Of a stretch of DNA of 64,000 nt, positions 40,101 to 48,300 are shown piece after piece. How positions within the stretch are numbered: the first letter of the stretch is position 1; every line of letters starts with the position of its first letter. The notes beneath the pieces are model-generated. The model made no database searches and had not been told where the DNA came from. It saw only the letters and a program-made list of their open reading frames with translations. The position numbers and the translations under genes were made by a program. Origin of the DNA: Chitinophaga sp. LS1. GTDB taxonomy: Bacteria > Bacteroidota > Bacteroidia > Chitinophagales > Chitinophagaceae. The stretch covers positions 8,558,501 to 8,622,500 of the forward strand of contig NZ_CP128362.1 of assembly GCF_034274695.1 (NCBI RefSeq). The letters run 5' to 3'.

Positions 40101-41586
40101 CGCTGGTTATCCTGCAGATGCTACGACCAATCCCAATACATACGTAGCAAAACTCAATGCGGTGAGTGGACAGAAAGTAGGTCCATCTATTGTATTACGC
40201 GTGATGGCTGGAGACACTATTCAACTAGGAGTGAAGGCATTTTATAAGAGTACCGGTACTAATACATCCAGTGCTACAAGCGAGAATATTCTGTCTGCAC
40301 TGGTTCAGGCACTCAGTGGATCTACTATTTCAGATGGTACCCATGGTGTAGTAGATGCCAGTTCAGCATTCAATGCTTCCATTACTCCGGCTAACTATGA
40401 TCAGCTAAAAAGCAAAGACCCTGCTGAAAACCTCTCAAATAAACCAAAAGCCTATCTAAATTATGTCCTCTTCGATGACATGTTCAATATGGTAGATGAA
40501 AACAGTGGGGTAAAACAGGTACAAGGCAGCCCGGATGAATTGCAAACACTGGCTGTTGGAAAAACAGCGATAAAGAAAACAGGTTTTCTTTATATTTATA
40601 CAAGCAATGAGAGTGCGGAGAATGTTTATTTTGATAATTTAATCATATCTCATAATAGTGGACCTTTGTTGGAAGAAACGCATTATTATCCTTTTGGTTT
40701 GACAATGGCGGGGATTAGTTCAGCGGCTATTAAGGGCGCAAAATATGCCGAGAACAGGATGAAATATAATGGGAAGGAATTGCAGAGTGGAGAGTTTAGT
40801 GATAAGTCTGGCCTTGAATGGTATGATTATGGCGCGAGGATGCAAGACCCGCAAATTGGTAGATGGATGGTTTTAGATCCTTTGTCAGAAAAAATGAGAA
40901 GATGGTCGCCCTATAATTATGCTTTTGATAATCCGATTAGGTTTATTGATCCGGATGGAATGCAGGCAAATGACATAAGGATTATTGGTGATGCAACATT
41001 CAGGCAAAAATCTTTTGAGGCTTTGCAAAAAGCAACAAATGACAAATTAGTGTTGCTTACTAATGGGCAAGTGGTTAAAGCTGGCAGCAAGGAAATATCT
41101 TTATCTAATACTGAGATTATCGGACAGCCATCTAAAATAAACTCTGTATCAACCATCAATATTACGGCAAGTAAAAGTACCAAAATTGTTTCTGACTTAA
41201 TCTCGTCTAATAAAACTACTTGGATCTCAGAAACAATGGACGGCAATGCAACAAGCGCTGCGGATGATAATGCTGCAAGTTTAAAAGATGATGGTAGTAA
41301 AGGAACTGGTTCTGATGTATACATTTATTTCAATGCATACAATACTGAAGCATCTACCGATGTACATGGAGGTCATCAAAGGCCAACGTTCCTTGGACTA
41401 ATACATGAAATGATTCATGCAACTCATATGGTAAATGGGCAAGTTGATAATAAATCATCAGGTAAACAAGATCCTGAAATCACCAACAAAGTCCATCTTT
41501 TAGATAATGATGAATTAAATACAAGAAAGGAGGAAAATATTATTCGAGCGGAACATAACTTACCAAATAGAATTTTACCGAAATAA
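37150..41586 (+). CDS. RHS/YD-repeat polymorphic toxin with M91-type metallopeptidase tip
   Basis: About 1478 residues from the ATG at 37150 (MKKPKLLPLLYYCLLG signal peptide, ending GMAQ). A DUF6443-like N-terminal domain (YLDGLGRPFQTVVRR, AYDSLGREQYKYLPY) is followed by YD repeats forming a shell and the RHS core (HYYPFGLTMAGIS; YNGKELQ; YDYGARMQDPQIGRWMVLDPL; YNYAFDNPIRFIDPDGM). After DPDGM the C-terminal ~215 residues are a toxin domain with IHEMIHATHM, an HExxH zinc site as in M91/NleD-like peptidases. Its neighbours are the RHS partner and a lipoprotein that is the immunity candidate. Confidence 0.88.
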   Translation: MKKPKLLPLLYYCLLGTIVPGMAQVPSTAPRTLAIPVAKPGPLKTLKASSVRVWTPAMITTDPNAVFDTSRSTADVKLTTQYLDGLGRPFQTVVRRISPKGNDMVTTVAYDSLGREQYKYLPYVQQKDSAHNGKIKSDPFAAQASFYQDVNLNPGIADEHVYYSQTEYENSPLNRVLKTWAPGDSWAKTGGNHPIEMKYYYNSNDDAVRIWNIGITRKTCSGDVSYGASNTIIPTSSTTYNPGQLIKNVVIDEAGHQSIEYKDKNGQLILKKMQLADSPGPAHDGWLCTYYVYDDMNNLRFVISPLAVQKISSSNWVISQTIADELCYQYQYDARGRLIDKKIPGAGAVYMAYDSRDRLVFTQDAVQRQKSSPEWFTTFYDGLNRPYETAIYTSTATRDALQCSITTNLDDTATINLNLSSIPADLVVTAYKSTDNPYRATNSITFDAGYSSPDAAEIEAYIVNGGGITNLVATNPIPNISTSALTPLTYTFYDNYNYSGVQTFVSGDLPKLQAGNNPYSQPATSQSARINTLTTGSKVRVIGTDNWLTTTTYYDDEGRTIQAIADNNVGGKNIQSSLYDFNNKLLSTNITHTNPSGKATPQTNVLTMLTYDDAGHLISNKTRLNDNANTDQTIFATAYNELGFIQQKRLGVTGTSTQLDTLTYTYNIRGWLLGINKAFVNSSNTGNWFGEELNYDNGFDFMQFNGNIAGTKWKSLSNGIARAYGYNYDAINRLTKATFNEQKTAGAAWAVDKVDFTVNGISYDENGNISALKEQGLVGTASTTIDDLTYTYQDNSNKLLSVKDPSNTATAKLGDFIDKNLSGNDYDYNGNGNLIKDLNKNISAITYNYLNLPEQITILENNQAKGTITYQYSATGVKLCKTVVDNSVSPAITTVSDYDGIFMYKKDTLQYIAHEEGRIRPVYDSGKAVKYAYDYFEKDHLGNTRIVLGAQTDTSVYAATMETAKSGYENALFANIDNTREAIPAGYPADATTNPNTYVAKLNAVSGQKVGPSIVLRVMAGDTIQLGVKAFYKSTGTNTSSATSENILSALVQALSGSTISDGTHGVVDASSAFNASITPANYDQLKSKDPAENLSNKPKAYLNYVLFDDMFNMVDENSGVKQVQGSPDELQTLAVGKTAIKKTGFLYIYTSNESAENVYFDNLIISHNSGPLLEETHYYPFGLTMAGISSAAIKGAKYAENRMKYNGKELQSGEFSDKSGLEWYDYGARMQDPQIGRWMVLDPLSEKMRRWSPYNYAFDNPIRFIDPDGMQANDIRIIGDATFRQKSFEALQKATNDKLVLLTNGQVVKAGSKEISLSNTEIIGQPSKINSVSTINITASKSTKIVSDLISSNKTTWISETMDGNATSAADDNAASLKDDGSKGTGSDVYIYFNAYNTEASTDVHGGHQRPTFLGLIHEMIHATHMVNGQVDNKSSGKQDPEITNKVHLLDNDELNTRKEENIIRAEHNLPNRILPK

Positions 41587-41607
41587 AAATTCGCTACAAA
41601 TAAAAAA

Positions 41608-42090
41608 ATGAAGAATATAAAATTAATTGGATTACTATTTTTACTTTCATGCAACCAATCTCCAAAAGAATGCATCAATCCCTATACAATTGATCTATGG
41701 AATATTAATGGGTCACTCGCATATAATAGGTCTTACCATATACATGAGGATACATTAAGAATTTCTTTTAATGATAAGCTTGAAAATGGAAAAGATTCCG
41801 TTTTGTACGAAAAGGTTTTAGATAAAAATCAATTGAATGAATTTTGTAACTATATCTCTTCTTTTAATATTGACACTTTAAAATCGGAATATATTAACCA
41901 TTCCATTACTGATGGAGATCAAAAAATTTTAGATATTACTATAGGGGTAAAAAGAAAATCTGTATATATATCCAACGTTTATATCACAAACATAGCAGAC
42001 TTGATTAATCACATTAATGAATTAATAGATTCGTCAAAATTGAAAATAAAATATGCTAATTATAATTTCAAGCCACCTGAGGTGTATTGA
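41608..42090 (+). CDS. Lipoprotein, candidate immunity protein
   Basis: 160 residues with a lipoprotein signal (MKNIKLIGLLFLLSCNQ, lipobox LLSC). The rest is a small alpha/beta domain of no recognised family. It starts 21 bp after the RHS toxin gene, the usual place for an immunity gene. A surface- or periplasm-anchored inhibitor would fit a secreted peptidase toxin. The role is inferred from position only. Confidence 0.6.
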   Translation: MKNIKLIGLLFLLSCNQSPKECINPYTIDLWNINGSLAYNRSYHIHEDTLRISFNDKLENGKDSVLYEKVLDKNQLNEFCNYISSFNIDTLKSEYINHSITDGDQKILDITIGVKRKSVYISNVYITNIADLINHINELIDSSKLKIKYANYNFKPPEVY

Positions 42091-42185
42091 ATTATCCGGA
42101 CAGAGTATTTGTATGCCTCCGGGCAGTTTAAACTTGAATACAATTTTTCATACTAGCTTTGCGTAGTCCTTCTATTCGCTGAAGA

Positions 42186-42387
42186 TTATTGGCCTTTCCA
42201 GTTATATGGTAGCAAGGTTTTGATCCGATTGATAGGCATTTCATTAATATCTTGGCTTAGAACATCCTTCAGCCAATTATATGGATTGACATTGTTCAGT
42301 TTGCAGGTAACTAATAACGAGTAAAGTAATCCTGCTCTTTGTGCAGCATCATGAGAACCACAGAAGAGATAGTTTTTTCGGCCCACT
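42186..42387 (-). pseudogene. tnpC: IS66 transposase tnpC, 3' fragment
   Basis: Encodes the C-terminal element of IS66 transposases: VGRKNYLFCGSHDAAQRAGLLYSLLVTCKLNNVNP...NRIKTLLPYNW. It continues the reading of the large fragment at 48299-49662, which ends in RNVAVG, across the RIT element. The 6 bp AGTGGG is present at both junctions. Confidence 0.8.
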
Positions 42388-42390
42388 TTA

Positions 42391-44822
42391 ATCGGGTAGC
42401 TAAGAGCATTGCTGCTCTTTTGCCCCCTAAGAACCGGATATGATAGTTTCCCATCATCCGGCTCAAGCCTGTTTTAAGCCATCTTTTTTGTTGGTGGCCG
42501 GTTTCACATATGCAATGTTTTCGTTTGCCACTTTTCATAACACTTTTTGTGAATGACATTCATATTCTCTGATTTGTATTCTCCACCTTTAGAGGCTTTC
42601 CTTCTCAGACTTATACACCAGTTTTGATTAACCTTTAATTCTTCCAAACAGCAGGGGCATTTACCTTTTTGAAAGTTACCAATGTGCTTTTCGATGTTTA
42701 ATCTTTGGCTGTTGTACTTCCATTTCTCAGATGTTCGCATTTCAAAATATTCATCGTACTTTATGTCAAAAGGGTGTGCTGATTTAAGGATCTTAACATG
42801 TCTACGAATAGATGTGTAAGACATCAAAAAGAGAGGTACTTCTTGTAGTATTCCATTCTTTTGTAAATCATTGCCGCTGAACCTGTGGTTTACCCCTTTA
42901 ATACGTTTATAGTATTTCGATAGTATCCACTTTACGCTCTTATTTGAATGACGGCGTTTGGCCCATCGAAGACTCAAGTGCCAAATTTCATTGTCAATTC
43001 TGGAAAAGGTCTTTTTTGATACAACACCTCGATGGAAGTTGGCCCATCCTCTGATTTTGGGATTTAGTTTTTGGATGAGTTGGGCTTGTGTGGTGCTCCG
43101 CGCCAGATGGAATAATTCCCTGATATTTTCGAGAAAGGAATGAATATTCTTCTCCGAGGGTTTAATCAGGAGTTTGAGCTTTCCCCGAGAGGGGTATTTG
43201 CGCACGTTTTGTCCGAGGAAGTCAAAGCCTTCTGTTATATGGGTGACTTTGGTCTTTTCTTCTGATAGTTCCAGTCCCCTTTCTTTCAAAAAGGCTGTAA
43301 TAGCCGGTTTGACCTCCTTTTCCAGTGTTTCTTTAGAATGTCCTGTTACGATGAAGTCGTCTGCATATCTGATGAAGGTGATGCCCTTGTGTTGCTTAAA
43401 GTTGTTTGCTAACATTTGCGCGATCCCGTCCAGTGTCATGTTACACATGACGGGCGAAACCATCCCACCCTGGGGAATACCATCTAGTGAAGGAAATAGC
43501 TTGCCGGTTTCGATAAATCCAGCTTTTAACCATTTGTTCATAATCACTTTGTCTAGGCAAATATTGTTGTCCATCCATTCGTGACTGATATGGTCGAAGC
43601 ATCCCTTTATGTCACCCTCCAGTATCCATGTAGGAGACCCCCTTCTTGCCAATGTAATAAAAGATTGGGCTATAGCATCAGCGCAGCTTCTTTGGGGACG
43701 AAAGCCATAACTGTTCAGATCTGCGGTGACTTCGGATACTGGTATCAGAGCCAACGTGTATAGTGCTTGCTGGCACCTGTCAGTAATGGTAGGAATTCCT
43801 AACGGCCTGAGCTTTTTCATATTGCCGGCTTTTGGAATATAGATGCGTCTGAGCGGTGAAGGTTGGTATCCCCTACGCTTCATGTTCTTTGCTAATGTTA
43901 GCTTTTCTTCTGGTGTTTTGATAATGATGCCATCCACTCCTGGTGTTTTACTCCCTTTGTTTTGCATAACATTCCTTACTGCCAGCAATTTGGCAGAAAA
44001 GGAATGTGTAAGGAGCCATTGGAGGGTTTTAACCTTCCTGAACTTCTTTAACTGTGTAGCCTTCGCAATCCTCAACTGAAGCTTCTTGACGATTGTGCGG
44101 TGGTAACTCCATTTGATGGAATCCCAATTTTCCGCAGACCTGAGGACCGCATTCGCAGACTTTTTATTTACCAGTTTTGCCGGCTTTTTATTGGTTGCAA
44201 TCATTTGCTTGCCTTCCTGATTTGAAGTTCTTCTGTTTTAATTACGATAAACAGACCTTAGGCACGTTAGCCGGTTTTCACCGTAGGATTATGTTTCAAC
44301 CCTTATGGCAACCATTACAGCCACCCCTTCGCTTTTTGCCCATTCTTACTCCCACTTCCCAACAGTTCCCTTTACAGGAAACCTGCCCTATTCACAGGGC
44401 GGTACATGGGGTTCCCCTGTTGCCACTTTTGGACACGGATGGGTTAGCGTCGAACTTTTCACCGAACATGTTGGTTGTCCACGTAAACTGATTTACAAGC
44501 AGTTTAACCCATGTCGTTGCCTTTTGGCTGAAGCTTTTCAAACTCTTAAGCTTCTTGTAAATTACGATGATTCAAGTGTTCGTTCAATTACTTTACGCAT
44601 ACCACCCAACCTAGCCCTACACCGATTGAGTTTATCGGTTCTTTCAAGTTCCTCACGGACTTCAAAAGCCAGTCACAAGACTGCTCGGTACATTGTCCCG
44701 GGGGCTTCCTACCCCTCAGTTACCTAAGACGCAGGCCCCGGTAGGTTACTACCCGTGGAAGGGTAGGTTTAACTTATGGTTTCCCATAAAAACAATCCAA
44801 AAGTGACCTTTGCAGGTCGCAC
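42391..44822 (-). mobile_element. Group II intron at the RIT end
   Basis: 5' end GTGCG at 44822-44818 (minus strand). Domain V is the 34-nt hairpin at 42431-42464 (GAGCCGGATGAT, loop, ATCATATCCGGTTC); domain VI follows and the intron ends ...TACCCGAT at 42391. The exons are CTTTACA and TAAAGTGGGC, so the intron splits the palindrome TTATGTAAAGCTTTACATAA at the outer end of the RIT element. About 2.43 kb, with one intact reverse transcriptase gene. The 5' ribozyme domains occupy roughly 44205-44822. Confidence 0.85.
42504..44204 (-). CDS. ltrA: Group II intron reverse transcriptase/maturase with HNH-like end
   Basis: 566 residues. RT motifs: KTPGVDGIIIKT, PLRRIYIPKAGNMKKLRPLGIPTITDR, SYGFRPQRSCADA, GDIKGCFDHISH, GIPQGGMVSPVMCNM, catalytic RYADDFIV, then the maturase X domain (NPKIRGWANFHRGV) and a C-terminal zinc/HNH-like region (CPCCLEELKVNQNWCISL...NVIHKKCYEKW). 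It differs from the RT at 5265-6941, so the window holds three distinct introns. Full length; the intron is plausibly active. Confidence 0.92.
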   Translation of the reverse strand: MIATNKKPAKLVNKKSANAVLRSAENWDSIKWSYHRTIVKKLQLRIAKATQLKKFRKVKTLQWLLTHSFSAKLLAVRNVMQNKGSKTPGVDGIIIKTPEEKLTLAKNMKRRGYQPSPLRRIYIPKAGNMKKLRPLGIPTITDRCQQALYTLALIPVSEVTADLNSYGFRPQRSCADAIAQSFITLARRGSPTWILEGDIKGCFDHISHEWMDNNICLDKVIMNKWLKAGFIETGKLFPSLDGIPQGGMVSPVMCNMTLDGIAQMLANNFKQHKGITFIRYADDFIVTGHSKETLEKEVKPAITAFLKERGLELSEEKTKVTHITEGFDFLGQNVRKYPSRGKLKLLIKPSEKNIHSFLENIRELFHLARSTTQAQLIQKLNPKIRGWANFHRGVVSKKTFSRIDNEIWHLSLRWAKRRHSNKSVKWILSKYYKRIKGVNHRFSGNDLQKNGILQEVPLFLMSYTSIRRHVKILKSAHPFDIKYDEYFEMRTSEKWKYNSQRLNIEKHIGNFQKGKCPCCLEELKVNQNWCISLRRKASKGGEYKSENMNVIHKKCYEKWQTKTLHM

Positions 44823-44843
44823 TGTAAAGCTTTACATAACTTA

Positions 44844-44874
44844 GGTTATGCATAGCTGAGTATTATGTAAAGTA
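44844..44874 (+). repeat. RIT inverted repeat, left
   Basis: 31-bp sequence starting GGTTATGCATAGCTGAG and ending TAAAGTA, the exact reverse complement of 48270-48300. It marks the RIT boundary downstream of the third recombinase gene. Confidence 0.85.
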
Positions 44875-44948
44875 TGTAACAATTTATTGCTTGTATTTCC
44901 AACCGAGCAACGATTTTTCTGTCACATAACTTTACATAATAAACTGGG

Positions 44949-45959
44949 TTAAAATTGCTTAAGCCAGTCAAGTAGGTGCTCATTCGACAGCCAAACAGGT
45001 GCTTTTTCAGGCACAACGGATATATAAGCCTTTTGAATAGCTTCTCGTTTGGCACGAGAATCGGCCCGGGCGTAGATCTCTGTCGTTTGAACAGATACAT
45101 GACCTAGAATATCCCTTATGTATACAAGATTAACACCAGCCTGCAACAAATGAATTGCTTTTGAATGCCGCAGCACGTGACAACTGATCTTACCTGACAA
45201 ATGAACATCGCTGTTTATCTTGGCCATTGTCACATATTTGAACAGAATATAATTCACTCCAGCACGGGTAAGTTTATCACCTCGGTTATTAAAGAACAAG
45301 GGATGCTCATTATTGCAAGCCTGGCCAAGTTCGTGCTCTGCCAGGTAAGGTTTTAACAACTTTACCTGCTCGTCAAGCATTGGGACGATTCGGGTCTTAT
45401 TACCTTTACCGGAGATTCGGATAGTACTCAGTTTATCAAGTCTCAGACTGGATGGCTTCAAATCAATGATCTCCTGTACCCGTGCACCTGTATCGTACAT
45501 CAGGGAAAGCAAAGCCAGGTCGCGTCTGCCTTTGATGGTGCGTATATCTGGTTGTTGTAAAAGTACCTTTATTGCATCGACAGACAGATAGTTCATTGGA
45601 ACACTGACCTTTCGTTTCATCGGTATGTTCAGTATCTTCTGGCATTCATGCAAATGCTCCGGATGTTGATACTGGATGTAGCTAAAAAAAGCATGGATAG
45701 CAGCTAGTCTTGCATTTCGTGTCGCATTGCCGTTCTTGCGTTCTACTTGCAGCCAATCGAGGAAGCCAACGACAGTTGCCTGAGTGATCGTTTGCAATGT
45801 CAGCCGAGATACCATAATGTTTTGCGTCTCCATGTAGGCGATGAACAGGACGAAAGTGTCCCGGTAAGCACAGATCGTGTTTTTACTGGCACCGCGTTCG
45901 TGCGACAAATATCCCATCAGAAAACCGGACAGATATTTTGAAAAGTCAGTAGGTTTCAT
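44949..45959 (-). CDS. Tyrosine recombinase, third of the RIT trio
   Basis: 336 residues. N-terminal SAM-like core-binding domain (SHERGASKNTICAYRDTFVLFIAYM) and a catalytic domain with the Arg in YDTGARVQEIIDL, HVLRHSKAIHLL, and LGHVSVQTTEIYARAD with the nucleophilic Tyr. All key residues present. Its start overlaps the preceding gene's end by 14 nt, so the three are one translation-coupled operon. Confidence 0.88.
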   Translation of the reverse strand: MKPTDFSKYLSGFLMGYLSHERGASKNTICAYRDTFVLFIAYMETQNIMVSRLTLQTITQATVVGFLDWLQVERKNGNATRNARLAAIHAFFSYIQYQHPEHLHECQKILNIPMKRKVSVPMNYLSVDAIKVLLQQPDIRTIKGRRDLALLSLMYDTGARVQEIIDLKPSSLRLDKLSTIRISGKGNKTRIVPMLDEQVKLLKPYLAEHELGQACNNEHPLFFNNRGDKLTRAGVNYILFKYVTMAKINSDVHLSGKISCHVLRHSKAIHLLQAGVNLVYIRDILGHVSVQTTEIYARADSRAKREAIQKAYISVVPEKAPVWLSNEHLLDWLKQF

Positions 45960-46917
45960 AAGCTGTCTTATTTGGGAAAACGTTAATACATATCCTGTCC
46001 ACGTCTTTTAGCAAGCCAGGGTACATCGCAGAAACCAACCTGACGTAGTGGTTTGTCGATTCGATCGCTTTATGTCCAAGGTAGGTAGATAACACCGGTA
46101 ACGAACAATAAATATCTGTTCCCCGCTCTGCCATCATTGCCAAAGAGTGCACGCTGAATGAATGACGCAATGCATGCGGTGTCACACCTCGTCCTCTCGG
46201 GATACCTGCAATGGTCAACAAACGACCGAACCAGTGACTGAAGCAATCGTGTTTGATCCTCCTTCCATCAGGTGCAATGAAAAAGTGATCATCTTTCACC
46301 AGGCTCGCAGGTAGTTGGTTTCTATAGGAGACATATTGTCTCAGTACAACTGCCAGAGAATCTGAGAAAGGGATAGCACGCTCCTGACCATTCTTACTAT
46401 CACATACAATAATGAATTGATCATCCAGGTTCACATTGCTTATGGTTAGTTCTAAAGCTTCTCCACCTCTTAGCCCTGTCGCATAAAGTAATCTTAGAAG
46501 TGCAGGCATAGTAAACATGACTTGTCGAAGACCCTTTTTTACCCGGAAGTTATCTGCCGCATCAAAAAGTCGTCGAAGCTCATCCTGTGAATAGATATAT
46601 GGCGTAAACTCCATTTTGCATAATGGTAAACGCATCACGTATGAAGGAATACCCTTTTCATTAAGGAAAGTTGCCAACTGATTGAGGAGTATAGCTCTAT
46701 GGAATTTGTACGATGACGACAGGTTATTGGCGGCTTGCATCCACGCTTTTGAAAGATCAGGAGTAATACCTAACCGATCTTCCCCTCGCTCAATCGTAAA
46801 ACGATCAAAGATGGCAAGTATAGTTTCTTCTGTTACCTGTTTGAAACCTAACTGCCTTTTATAAGCCAGGTATTGTTCAATATATGGTGCATAAATGCCC
46901 ATGAAATGCTTACGCAT
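45946..46917 (-). CDS. Tyrosine recombinase, second of the RIT trio
   Basis: About 323 residues from the ATG at 46917 (MRKHFMGIYAPYIEQYLAYK), which overlaps the stop of the first gene by 8 nt; an upstream ATG at 46971 in the same frame is less likely. Catalytic residues: ATGLRGGEALEL, TPHALRHSFSVHSL, LGHKAIESTNHYVRL. Complete and intact. Confidence 0.88.
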   Translation of the reverse strand: MRKHFMGIYAPYIEQYLAYKRQLGFKQVTEETILAIFDRFTIERGEDRLGITPDLSKAWMQAANNLSSSYKFHRAILLNQLATFLNEKGIPSYVMRLPLCKMEFTPYIYSQDELRRLFDAADNFRVKKGLRQVMFTMPALLRLLYATGLRGGEALELTISNVNLDDQFIIVCDSKNGQERAIPFSDSLAVVLRQYVSYRNQLPASLVKDDHFFIAPDGRRIKHDCFSHWFGRLLTIAGIPRGRGVTPHALRHSFSVHSLAMMAERGTDIYCSLPVLSTYLGHKAIESTNHYVRLVSAMYPGLLKDVDRICINVFPNKTAYETY

Positions 46918-48199
46918 AAAAGTATCCTCCTTTCTGACTGTAAAAGTCGTTGGGGACAGCTGGCACATCAAGCATGCATTGTTTCATTGAGTTCAAGTCT
47001 ACCCGCAAGTAATACTTTGTTGAACAGGAGCTCTCATGCCCTAATACTTCGGTGATCACGGGCAATACTGTACTTTGCTCCAGCAGTAGGCCGGCAAGAC
47101 TGTGACGAAGCGCATGAGGACCATAATGGCGATGCATGATGTTAACACCTGATGCGACAAATGCAGTATTAACAAGATTTGTTACACTGGAACTGTGTAT
47201 TCGTCCGAACGGAGATCGGGCCAGCAAGAATACATAAGGTTCTTCAGATACAGGTCGACCATACTTAAGGTAATCAATGATCGCTTCGCCAACTTCTGCA
47301 AGCAATGGAAGCTGTAGTTCCCGACCTGTCTTGTACTGGTTGAACAGGATCGTACTTTGCTCCCAATGCAGGTTCTCAAATCTCATCCCAGCGATGTCGG
47401 AAGCTCTGAGGCCAAGCCTGGCAGCAAGCAGGACAATCGCATAATTGCGTTTGCCACAGGCATTAGACCTGTCAATTGAACCGATCATTTGCTGGATCTC
47501 ATCCGTTTTGAAGACAGAGGGTAGTTTTGCTTGCTTCTTATAATTGTCCTTGGGTACAGAAAGTGAAGTATCCGTTTTTAGTATTCCTTGTTCAAAAAGA
47601 TACCTTAAAAAGGTCTTTATCGCTCTTAAGGTCATATGAGCAACGGTCGGCCGGCGTACATCCAAGGTTTTAAGATAATCAAGAATAACGAACTTGTCTA
47701 ATTGATCCATGGATATCAAACCCTTCTCGTTAAGAGAAATACAAAACCGGCTTAGGTAGTGCTTGCGCTCATTTATCGTTGATGGCTTCAACCGAAGTGA
47801 TACCAGGTGAGCGACGAACTGATTTACCAGTTGGCCGATTGGACCGTCCAGAACGATCCGTTCTTTATAACTCACGAGGGTTCCGGTATCGTAGAACTCA
47901 CAGAGCACATTGATGATCTTCATCAAGTCTTTGTCGCGCTTGGAAAGGGTGGCATAGTCTAACTCACCAAACTGATTGACTAGATATTGTCTACCAACAG
48001 CGGAAGTAAACTCGCTGATGCCCTGGGCAAGTAACTGACGATACATTCGTCGCCAGTAAACACGATACCAAATGACGGTGTTCCTGGTCCTTAGTAATTT
48101 GTTTAATAACACTTCGCCTGCGTCAAAAATGAGCTGATCGAAGGTCGTCCGAATTTTTCTCATAACTGATTGCTTTAATGATCGCTGGATTGCGGTCAC
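46910..48199 (-). CDS. Tyrosine recombinase, first of the RIT trio
   Basis: 429 residues, the longest of the three, with an extended N-terminal DNA-binding part. Catalytic residues: AARLGLRASDIAGMRF, YGPHALRHSLAGLLLE and LGHESSCSTKYYLRVD. It is nearest the right inverted repeat, about 70 bp away, where the operon promoter should lie. Together with the next two it defines a RIT element. Confidence 0.88.
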   Translation of the reverse strand: MTAIQRSLKQSVMRKIRTTFDQLIFDAGEVLLNKLLRTRNTVIWYRVYWRRMYRQLLAQGISEFTSAVGRQYLVNQFGELDYATLSKRDKDLMKIINVLCEFYDTGTLVSYKERIVLDGPIGQLVNQFVAHLVSLRLKPSTINERKHYLSRFCISLNEKGLISMDQLDKFVILDYLKTLDVRRPTVAHMTLRAIKTFLRYLFEQGILKTDTSLSVPKDNYKKQAKLPSVFKTDEIQQMIGSIDRSNACGKRNYAIVLLAARLGLRASDIAGMRFENLHWEQSTILFNQYKTGRELQLPLLAEVGEAIIDYLKYGRPVSEEPYVFLLARSPFGRIHSSSVTNLVNTAFVASGVNIMHRHYGPHALRHSLAGLLLEQSTVLPVITEVLGHESSCSTKYYLRVDLNSMKQCMLDVPAVPNDFYSQKGGYFYA

Positions 48200-48269
48200 T
48201 ATAACAACAGATATGATTATGTAAAGTGTTTTGGTTCAAAACAAATTTCTGATGCAGTTTTTTTCACTG

Positions 48270-48300
48270 TACTTTACATAATACTCAGCTATGCATAACC
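48270..48300 (+). repeat. RIT inverted repeat, right
   Basis: 31-bp partner of 44844-44874, starting TACTTTACATAATACTC. It abuts the interrupted tnpC: the tnpC frame reads VAVG and then runs into this repeat and stops. Confidence 0.85.

Larger units (their letters stand above)
42388..48298 (-). mobile_element. RIT element (recombinase in trio) inserted in tnpC
   Basis: Three overlapping tyrosine recombinase genes, all minus strand, flanked by a perfect 31-bp inverted repeat (44844-44874 and 48270-48300). The left end continues beyond that repeat as a palindrome, TTATGTAAAGCTTTACATAA, now split by a group II intron. Outer junctions repeat AGTGGG (42382-42387 and 48299-48304), which fits a 6-bp target duplication. 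Without the intron the element is about 3.5 kb. RIT elements are known by this gene trio; the mechanism is incompletely understood. Confidence 0.82.

Noticed and set aside
44177..44727. Overlapping plus-strand open frames (104 and 140 residues)
   Set aside because: They are antisense to the 5' domains of the third group II intron and have no family resemblance.
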